Translations under genes and position numbers: made by a program
Assembly (NCBI RefSeq): GCF_001999305.1
Contig: NZ_MLHQ01000026.1
Span: 50,066 to 114,065, forward strand
Direction of reading: 5' to 3'
From: Rodentibacter myodis
GTDB taxonomy: Bacteria; Pseudomonadota; Gammaproteobacteria; Enterobacterales; Pasteurellaceae
DNA: 64,000 bases
Notes under the pieces: generated by a model
Told to the model about the DNA's origin: nothing
Seen by the model: only the letters and a program-made list of their open reading frames with translations
Database searches by the model: none
Part shown: positions 36,808 through 43,506 of the stretch, piece after piece
Numbering within the stretch: the first letter of the stretch is position 1
How the letters are laid out: each line of letters begins with the position of its first letter

Positions 36808-38586
36808 ATGAATTGGATGCAAGAATTGTTAAATTCTTTTTATTGGATTGCCACCGTGATGGGGATCATCTTCGTTATTGCACCGCTGATTTCTCTATTT
36901 TTAATCAAAACCACAAAATGGGGGGAACAATTTTGGTTTTTAAGTGCGGATTATTTTTCTCTAAAACGGAGTGTAAAACCGATTGCCTATTTTTTTACGG
37001 TGTTATTTTTCAGCTTGGTGACCGTGCGGATTGATATTTTGTTATCGGAGTGGAATAAAGCATTGTATAACGCTTTGCAACATTTAGATGCTGCTGAATT
37101 TTGGACACAAATTGCCGTATTTTCCGTGTTGGCAACGGTGCATATTGCCAATGCGTTGTTGATTTATTATGTGCAAAAAGCCTTCACCATTCACTGGCGA
37201 AAATGGGCGAATGAAGCCACTTTGGACAAATGGTTGGCAAATCAAGCATATTATAAAATGTATTCCGCCGATGAAAAAATCGACAACCCCGATCAACGTA
37301 TTCAACAGGATATTACTTCTTATGTCAGCTCTTCTTTGAGCTTATCTTTAGGCTTAATTAAAGCCGTTACCTCAATGGTTTCTTTTACCCTTATTTTGTG
37401 GGGGCTATCCGGGCCAATGCAAATAGGGGATTTTACCTTACCGCACGCTATGGTGTTTTTGGTTTTCATTTATGTTTTATTCAGTACGGCATTTGCTTTT
37501 CATATTGGTAAGCCGTTGATTGGGTTAAATTTTAATAATGAACGATTGAATGCAAATTACCGTTATGCATTGGTGCGAATAAAGGAATATGCCGAAAGTA
37601 TCGCTTTTTTTAAAGGCGAGAAAATGGAAAAAAATCAGTTGCTTACTCAATTTAATAATGTGATCGATAATCTCTGGCAAATTGTTTATAGAACGTTAAA
37701 ATTTAATGGTTTTAACCTTGCGGTTACGCAAATCTCGGTGATTTTTCCGTTTTTGATTCAAGCCACCCGCTTTTTTGAAAAGCAAATTCAGTTAGGCGAA
37801 TTAATGCAAACGGCGCAAGCCTTCAGACGGGTGCAAACCTCCCTTTCTTTTTTTCGTAATATTTATGATGATTTTGCCGGTTATCGTGCCGTGTTAGAGC
37901 GTTTGAGCGGTTTTTATCAGGCGGCAGAGAAGGCTCAAAATGCGGTAAATATTCAAAAAGATAAGGCCAAAGACAAAGTTATTTTCGAGAAACTTACGGT
38001 AAAAACACCGACAGGAAATGTTCTCGTCAACGATCTTAGTCTTCATTTATCGGCAGGTGATTCATTGTTGATTCAAGGTATTTCAGGTATTGGAAAAACA
38101 ACCTTATTGCGGGCGGTTGCCGGTTTGTGGCGGTATGCGGAAGGGCAGATTTCTTTTCCTGAACATACTCTCTTTGTTGCCCAAAAGCCTTATTTACCAC
38201 AAGGCAGATTGATCGATACCCTGTATTATCCGAATATAGCCCCTCAAAATGTAGAAAGGGATAAATTGATTGCCGTTTTGAATCTGGTGCAATTAGGACA
38301 TCTTGCCGATAAGTTGGAGCAACCGGCAAGCTGGATGAATATTCTATCCCTTGGCGAACAACAGCGGCTTGCTTTTGCCCGCGTGTTACTTCACCGTCCG
38401 ACAGCGATTTTCCTTGATGAAGCGACCTCGGCATTGGATGAATCTTTAGAAGAAAAAATGTACCTTCTTTTGAAGCAAGAACTGCCACAAAGCATTGTCA
38501 TTAGTGTAGGACATCGTTCTACATTAATTCGTCATCATCAACAATATTTGCAGTTAGCAGGGAATGGCTCGTGGGAATTTACCTAA
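36808..38586 (+). CDS. yddA: ABC transporter, transmembrane plus ATPase, YddA/SbmA-BacA related
   Basis: This 592-residue fused ABC protein has an N-terminal ABC_membrane_2 (SbmA/BacA-like) region with about six hydrophobic helices, including FSLVTVRIDILLSEWNKALYNALQ and YYVQKAFTIHWRKW. A nucleotide-binding domain follows from about residue 395, with Walker A GISGIGKTT, signature LSLGEQQRLAFARVLL, Walker B AIFLDEATSALDE and the H-loop SVGHRS. It is like H. influenzae HI_0036 and E. coli YddA. ATG at 36808 follows AAGGA. In E. coli yddA precedes yddB and pqqL; homologues of both follow here after two extra genes. Confidence 0.88.
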   Translation: MNWMQELLNSFYWIATVMGIIFVIAPLISLFLIKTTKWGEQFWFLSADYFSLKRSVKPIAYFFTVLFFSLVTVRIDILLSEWNKALYNALQHLDAAEFWTQIAVFSVLATVHIANALLIYYVQKAFTIHWRKWANEATLDKWLANQAYYKMYSADEKIDNPDQRIQQDITSYVSSSLSLSLGLIKAVTSMVSFTLILWGLSGPMQIGDFTLPHAMVFLVFIYVLFSTAFAFHIGKPLIGLNFNNERLNANYRYALVRIKEYAESIAFFKGEKMEKNQLLTQFNNVIDNLWQIVYRTLKFNGFNLAVTQISVIFPFLIQATRFFEKQIQLGELMQTAQAFRRVQTSLSFFRNIYDDFAGYRAVLERLSGFYQAAEKAQNAVNIQKDKAKDKVIFEKLTVKTPTGNVLVNDLSLHLSAGDSLLIQGISGIGKTTLLRAVAGLWRYAEGQISFPEHTLFVAQKPYLPQGRLIDTLYYPNIAPQNVERDKLIAVLNLVQLGHLADKLEQPASWMNILSLGEQQRLAFARVLLHRPTAIFLDEATSALDESLEEKMYLLLKQELPQSIVISVGHRSTLIRHHQQYLQLAGNGSWEFT

Positions 38587-38620
38587 CATAGCCTACATAC
38601 GTATTTATTCCGCAATAAAA

Positions 38621-38645
38621 AAAAGGGGGGATATTCCCCTTTTTT
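38621..38645 (+). terminator. Terminator after the YddA-type gene
   Basis: A stem AAAAGGGG / CCCCTTTT (38621-38628 with 38636-38643) with a 7-base loop is followed by more T residues. It probably ends yddA transcription, so the downstream genes likely have their own promoter. Confidence 0.75.
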
Positions 38646-38798
38646 CAACGACACTTTTCTATATCAATAATATAAGACAATTGCTTTCTACTTGAATAAG
38701 ATAAATCTTTCCATTCAATATTTTTCCTTTCTTAATGGTTGGTTTTGTTTCCTTTTATTTATCTTAAAATAAAAAAGAGCTCAAAATTTGAACGTTTT

Positions 38799-38841
38799 AA
38801 AAGAGTATACTCTTTTCGGCTCTTTATTGATAGAAAGAGCC
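38799..38841. promoter_or_regulatory. Palindrome plus hairpin, possible operator
   Basis: AAAAGAGTATACTCTTTT (38799-38816) is a perfect 18-bp palindrome. GGCTCTTT (38818-38825) pairs with AAAGAGCC (38834-38841) immediately after. The symmetry around the likely promoter region of the Sel1-like gene suggests a dimeric regulator's site, or an attenuating RNA hairpin. No family is recognised. Confidence 0.35.
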
Positions 38842-38907
38842 TTTCATCTTGCTAATACAAAATCGTTTGAGAAGCAAGTGTTATTTTAATTTTTTATAGA
38901 GGTTTTT

Positions 38908-39969
38908 ATGAAACGTCTTAAACCCGGAATTTATATTGGTGCGGTTACCGCATTGTTTTCACTTTCTATATGGGCTAATACTAATACTACGGATGAGCTT
39001 GAAAGTATTGTGCAGAAATTGCAAGGGGATATCATTTACCACGATTACTCTACTGCAGAATTAGTAGAAATTGGAAAAAAGGCAATAGAAGGTGATCCTG
39101 AGGCAATGGAGAAAGTGGGAAATGCTTTTACTGATCCTCCATTCCTTCCAAAAGAATATTGGACACAGGAAGATAAGCAATCAATTGAAATAGGAAAGTC
39201 GTGGTATAAGAAAGCTATTGAAGCTTATCAACGAAAAGCCCTTGAAGGCGGTGCGGATAGTGGATATGCCTTATGTCGGTTAGGTAAGATTTATAGAGAT
39301 GAATATGAACGTTATGGTGTAAAAAATTTGGTTAAATCAGTTGAATATTATGCAGAAGCGAAAAAACGTTTATTGGAATTGGTAGAAAATGGACAAGCTT
39401 CAAATAAAGAATTGTATGCTCTGACTTATGTTTATATCCCTTATACGCCTGGGAGTTTTACTATGGGCTGTTTTGGAGCTGGGATTGAACCAGATATTAC
39501 TCAAGCATTCAAACTGATTGAACTGTTGGAAAAACGACATTCTGATATCCATCAATATCATTTTTATATTGGGGAGTATTACAATAAAGAAGGTCGTTAC
39601 AAAGAAGCTATGAAGTGGTATGAAAAAGGGCTTGAGAAATATCCAAAGAATGCCCAAATAATGATAGCGATTGCTAATTTATATAAGGACGAAAAGGTAG
39701 GCTGGTGGAAACCGGGAGCGGAAGCCTTAAAATGGTATCAGCGAGTGCTGGATATTGAGAGTGGTACTGGTTGGGGACTCACTGCTTGGGAAAAAATAGC
39801 AGAGATTTATGAGAAAGGCATAGGCGGTGTTTCAAAAGATTTGGATAAAGCCAAAGATACAGTTATGCAGTCTTGCAAAAAATCTATTTTTTTCTCCAAT
39901 GAGCCATTACAGGATTGTGAACCTTTGAAAGAATTTTACCAACGTAATCCACAAATGGAGGGGAAGTAA
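38908..39969 (+). CDS. Exported Sel1/TPR-like repeat protein
   Basis: This 353-residue protein has a signal peptide (MKRLKPGIYIGAVTALF..., cleavage likely after SIWA near residue 23), so it is periplasmic or surface-bound. The mature part is helical with Sel1/TPR-type units: GDPEAMEKVGNAF, GGADSGYALCRLGKIYRDE, YHFYIGEYYNKEGRYKEAMKWYEKGLEKYPKN, IMIAIANLYKDE and WEKIAEIYEKGIGGVSKDLDKAKD. Such scaffolds bind partner proteins; no enzyme motif is visible. Codon choice is more AT-rich than neighbours and there is no uptake signal in the gene. It is one base from the next gene and probably forms an operon with it. The function is unknown. Confidence 0.8.
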   Translation: MKRLKPGIYIGAVTALFSLSIWANTNTTDELESIVQKLQGDIIYHDYSTAELVEIGKKAIEGDPEAMEKVGNAFTDPPFLPKEYWTQEDKQSIEIGKSWYKKAIEAYQRKALEGGADSGYALCRLGKIYRDEYERYGVKNLVKSVEYYAEAKKRLLELVENGQASNKELYALTYVYIPYTPGSFTMGCFGAGIEPDITQAFKLIELLEKRHSDIHQYHFYIGEYYNKEGRYKEAMKWYEKGLEKYPKNAQIMIAIANLYKDEKVGWWKPGAEALKWYQRVLDIESGTGWGLTAWEKIAEIYEKGIGGVSKDLDKAKDTVMQSCKKSIFFSNEPLQDCEPLKEFYQRNPQMEGK

Positions 39970-39970
39970 T

Positions 39971-40543
39971 ATGAATATTGGAGATTTTGTGAGTTTATTC
40001 AAAATATCTATTCTTAATTATTTTTCCTTTTTTGAAAAAATTGACAATAAGAATGACGAAATCAGAAATGCTCTGCAGAAATTTAATCAAGAAGATATTG
40101 ATAAGTTAGTGATTCTTGTAGCTAAACAAAATTTACAAGCCATTAATCTTTATAACAAAAATGATTACAAACTTTTTTTTGATTTGGTGTCAGCCACATT
40201 GACAATGATTGATGAAAAAAAGGTTATTTTACCTTGTAAAAGACGTCAGCTAATTCAAATGGTTATAGATAGTTTACCGAATAATATGAAATGGTTAATT
40301 TCTATTTATTGCTTACAGCAAGGTGAACAAAATTCTTTAACGCTTTTGTGGAAAAAATATGCGTCTTTTATTAGCCTTGCGGGGTTGAGCAAGTACGCTC
40401 TTGAGGAATTAGCCGCAATGCCTAATGATGGATATGAGGAAGAAAAAATGAGTACAGAAGCGGATAAGGTATTTTATATGGATAAGCTTAAAAATTTGGG
40501 AGACCGACTATCTTTATTTTTAGGTGTGAAGGTGAATATTTAA
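39971..40543 (+). CDS. Hypothetical protein, unrecognised family
   Basis: This 190-residue protein is not recognised. It lacks a signal peptide and membrane helix, is predicted to be mostly helical, and is rich in Lys, Asn, Leu and Ile. Landmarks are FFEKIDNKNDEIRNALQKF, LPNNMKWLISIYCLQQGEQ and LSKYALEELAAMPNDG. The start is one base after the preceding stop with AGGGGAAG as ribosome site, so it is translationally linked to the exported Sel1-like protein. The arrangement of an exported protein plus a small cytosolic one resembles an effector/immunity or adaptor pair, but that is only a guess. Its base composition is AT-rich. Confidence 0.7.
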   Translation: MNIGDFVSLFKISILNYFSFFEKIDNKNDEIRNALQKFNQEDIDKLVILVAKQNLQAINLYNKNDYKLFFDLVSATLTMIDEKKVILPCKRRQLIQMVIDSLPNNMKWLISIYCLQQGEQNSLTLLWKKYASFISLAGLSKYALEELAAMPNDGYEEEKMSTEADKVFYMDKLKNLGDRLSLFLGVKVNI

Positions 40544-40594
40544 GGTTGAATAAATAATCCAAGTTATATGGCAAAGCCTTTATGACGGTAAAAT

Positions 40595-40630
40595 AGTATG
40601 CAAGGATGCTCTATTGGCGTCCTTAATTTT
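40595..40630. repeat. Fragment of the GGACGC hairpin repeat
   Basis: AAGGATGC and GCGTCCTT form a hairpin with one G-U around CTATTG, followed by AATTTTAA. This is the right-hand hairpin of the dispersed family without its termini, in the 292-base spacer before the TonB-dependent receptor. Confidence 0.5.
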
Positions 40631-40735
40631 AACTTTTTGAAAGAACCTGAATTCTAATGTAGATACCTTCTATCAATCTTCTTTTATTGAATACATTTGC
40701 TGCCTCGTACCGTTTTTTCAAGCCATATTTGAATT

Positions 40736-40751
40736 TGTGATCTTGATCTCA
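40736..40751 (+). promoter_or_regulatory. Possible CRP site before the TonB-dependent receptor
   Basis: TGTGATCTTGATCTCA matches TGTGA-N6-TCACA except at two positions of the right half-site. It lies about 85-100 bases before the start codon. A CTTTAC...GTAAAG inverted repeat (40760-40785) follows and overlaps the likely core promoter. Confidence 0.4.
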
Positions 40752-40835
40752 TTTTTTTTCTTTACATTCTAGTATCCTAGTAAAGCTAAATAATAATATT
40801 TCTTATTTCTATTTTTACTTAGGGATCTTTTTACA

Positions 40836-43424
40836 ATGAAGAAAACGCAAATTGCTACCTTTGTTTCCTCTCTTTTTTTCACTTCCATTGCTTATGCGGA
40901 ACACAGTAAACCGGACAATCAGTTAGATACCATATCGGTCGTGGCTAATGTGGCGGCGACACCTTCGGGATCAATGGTATTTTCAGCGGAAGATATTGCC
41001 CGCACTCCGCTGAGAAACGGTAATATTTCGGAATTGCTTAAAAATAATCCTGCCGTACAGTTTAGTGGGACGACAAATAATTCAATACAGGCAGGGGAAA
41101 TTGCCCCTGATTTAATCAGTTTTCACGGTGAGCCTTACTACAACAATAGTTATTTAATTGATGGCTTATCAAACAATGATTTGCTAAATCCCGGTGCTTC
41201 AAATGGCGGTTATAAATCGGCAGAAGATTTCACCCAGCCTACCTCAATGTATATCGCTCCCGGTTCTCCTGAGTCTTTTTACATAAATAGTCGTTTACTT
41301 GGAAATGTAACGGTTTATGACAGTAATGTGCCGGCAAAATATGGTCGTTTTACCGGTGGGGTGGTGGATGCCGAAATTAAAGATCCGGTGTTATCCAAAG
41401 CGAGTGGTTCAATAAGTTATCGTACGACACGGGATAGTTGGACTTCCTTCCAACTGAGCGATGAAGAACGGGCAGAATTTGATAATGCTTATGCGGAAAG
41501 TGATGTTCAGCCCAAATTTACCAAGCATATTTTTGATTTCACGTTAAATCAGCCGATTAATGAGAAAGCAGGGATTTTGTTTAGCTATAACCGTACTCAA
41601 TCCAAAATGCCTGAATATCATCAAGGATTAAATCGTTGGGAAAAAGAACGCCGTTTAGCGGAAACCTTTTTATTAAAAGGAAGTTATCAGGCAAACGATC
41701 ACCACAAATTATTGGCAACATTGCTCTATTCTCCGCACAAAAATGTGTATTACAACGATAATGTTAAAAATGGACGCTATGTGGGCGAAGGTGGCGGTTG
41801 GCGTGCCAATATTGAATCGCAATATGCAGGGGATTGGGGCGTGGTAAAAACAACCCTTGCTTATCAATATAACCGTAACAAAATAGCCCACGATGCCGGT
41901 TATTCGTATTACAACTGGTTAGGAGAAGGCTTGTTGGCAAACAGTGGTACACAATGGTGTAGTTATGTAAACAGCAAAACAGGCAAGTGTGACTATAAAC
42001 GTGAAGGGGGGATCGGTGAGTTATCCTCAGAATTGAAGACTTGGACGGTTAAGCAAGATTATGAGTTAGAGCGATTAAATTGGGGAACAACCGAACATAA
42101 GCCCTCTTTTGGTTGGCAGGTGGACTTGGCAACTGCAAAATCCGAACGCCCTAATGCGGTACGCTATATGTCTGTACCAAGAATGGATGTTAAACGGGTT
42201 ATTGTTGGGCAGGGCGTGGACTGTACGGATTGTATTCCAAATGAGCAATTTCAAAATAGTATGACCTATTATCCGGCATTCAATACTAAGGTGAATGTGA
42301 ATAATTATAGTCTCTATTTTTCCGATGAAATGAACTGGCAACGGATTAAGATCATTCCGGGCGTGAATATTAACTACGATAGTTTTCTAAAAAATTTGAA
42401 TATTGCTCCACGTTTTGCTTTTAATCTTGATGTATTTAATGACGACAGTTTTAATATTACCGGAGGATACAACCGTTATTTTGCCAATAATATGCTGGCT
42501 TATGCCTTACGTTCTACCATTCCTTGTCATAGGGAAAGTCAGAAACGGCTGACGGCTAATGGGGAATGGGTTTTGGGCGATTGTGCCAAAAACTTTACCT
42601 CTTGGGATAATAGCCGGGATTTGAAAACACCTTATAGTGATGAATATAACCTTGGATTTAATTATACCTTGGCGGATCATCGCTTGGCATTTAATTGGGT
42701 ACATCGTAAAAGTGAACGACAATTTGTGCCGGCAAAGCAAGATCCTAAAAATAAAACGCCGAAAGCAATGACGAATGACGGTCAAGGGCAAACCAATACG
42801 CTCACCCTGAGTTTTCAAAACAATAAAACTTATACTTGGAATAAGTTATCAATGAATTATCGCCTTGGATTGCGTTATCAACATCGCAATGTCAATTATC
42901 ACGGCAATTATGATGAAAGTTTGGTTTTTGATCCGGCTGCGTTTAACAATCGATATTATCTTTTTGAAGGAAAACGTTATGCTTCCATCAATGAACTTCC
43001 GCCATTTAATTTTAATCAACCTTGGGAAGGCTTTATTGAGCTTCAAACAGATTTTCCTGATTGGAATTTAAAATGGACACAGGTGGTTAATTACAAAACC
43101 GGTTATAAGGCATATCACCGCTATGATGTGGCACAATGTGCCAATTCAAGCCAGCCTCAAGCCTGTGGCGATTATACAGGTGCGGTTTATGATTATCGTG
43201 TGAAAAAATATAGCGGAAAAGCAACATTGGATTGGCATTTGCTTTGGACATTGCCGATTCGTGATCAAAAACTTGAAGTAAATCTTGATGTGTTGAATGT
43301 TTTTAATAGCCGAGTGGCGACAAGTAGCCCAAGTTCGCAATACTTGGGTGGCACGGAAAGCCAAAGTACAACAGGGTATCAGTTAGGTCGTCAATTTTGG
43401 TTGGGTATCGGCTACGCTTGGTAG
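40836..43424 (+). CDS. yddB: TonB-dependent outer-membrane receptor, YddB/FusA-like
   Basis: This 862-residue receptor has a signal peptide (to about residue 21, ...TSIAYA-EHS). A TonB box DTISVVA sits near residue 31, followed by a plug domain (SAEDIARTPLRNGNISELLKNNPAVQFSG, YLIDGLSNNDLLNPGASNGG, GNVTVYDSNVPAKYGRFTGGVVDAE). The beta-barrel ends in an aromatic residue (FWLGIGYAW). Extracellular loops contain Cys pairs (CSYVNSKTGKC, CTDC, CANSSQPQAC). It is paired with an M16 protease gene, as in E. coli yddB-pqqL and Pectobacterium fusA-fusC, where a host iron protein is imported and digested. The ligand here is unknown. Confidence 0.88.
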   Translation: MKKTQIATFVSSLFFTSIAYAEHSKPDNQLDTISVVANVAATPSGSMVFSAEDIARTPLRNGNISELLKNNPAVQFSGTTNNSIQAGEIAPDLISFHGEPYYNNSYLIDGLSNNDLLNPGASNGGYKSAEDFTQPTSMYIAPGSPESFYINSRLLGNVTVYDSNVPAKYGRFTGGVVDAEIKDPVLSKASGSISYRTTRDSWTSFQLSDEERAEFDNAYAESDVQPKFTKHIFDFTLNQPINEKAGILFSYNRTQSKMPEYHQGLNRWEKERRLAETFLLKGSYQANDHHKLLATLLYSPHKNVYYNDNVKNGRYVGEGGGWRANIESQYAGDWGVVKTTLAYQYNRNKIAHDAGYSYYNWLGEGLLANSGTQWCSYVNSKTGKCDYKREGGIGELSSELKTWTVKQDYELERLNWGTTEHKPSFGWQVDLATAKSERPNAVRYMSVPRMDVKRVIVGQGVDCTDCIPNEQFQNSMTYYPAFNTKVNVNNYSLYFSDEMNWQRIKIIPGVNINYDSFLKNLNIAPRFAFNLDVFNDDSFNITGGYNRYFANNMLAYALRSTIPCHRESQKRLTANGEWVLGDCAKNFTSWDNSRDLKTPYSDEYNLGFNYTLADHRLAFNWVHRKSERQFVPAKQDPKNKTPKAMTNDGQGQTNTLTLSFQNNKTYTWNKLSMNYRLGLRYQHRNVNYHGNYDESLVFDPAAFNNRYYLFEGKRYASINELPPFNFNQPWEGFIELQTDFPDWNLKWTQVVNYKTGYKAYHRYDVAQCANSSQPQACGDYTGAVYDYRVKKYSGKATLDWHLLWTLPIRDQKLEVNLDVLNVFNSRVATSSPSSQYLGGTESQSTTGYQLGRQFWLGIGYAW

Positions 43425-43452
43425 TTGATAAAATATTGCTGAATGAGGAAAT

Positions 43453-43486
43453 ACGTTAGGTATTGATTACCTAACGTTATTTTTTC
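43453..43486 (+). terminator. Strong hairpin between receptor and protease genes
   Basis: A perfect 10-bp stem ACGTTAGGTA / TACCTAACGT with a 5-base loop (43453-43477) is followed by TATTTTTTC. It would terminate or strongly attenuate transcription before the protease gene, 29 bases after the receptor stop. Confidence 0.8.
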
Positions 43487-43506
43487 TTTATTTTATGGAG
43501 TGAATT

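Larger units (their letters stand above)
38587..38907. other. AT-rich spacer with three inverted repeats
   Basis: These 321 bases contain a terminator (38621-38645), an 18-bp perfect palindrome (38799-38816), and a GGCTCTTT/AAAGAGCC hairpin (38818-38841). A Shine-Dalgarno (GAGG) then precedes the next gene. AAAGAGC-type motifs occur four times between 38770 and 38841. No gene was found. Confidence 0.6.

Noticed and set aside
40760..40785. Operator upstream of the TonB-dependent receptor (CTTTAC...GTAAAG)
   Set aside because: A 6-bp inverted repeat in an AT-rich promoter can easily occur by chance; no known regulator matches, so it was not listed on its own.
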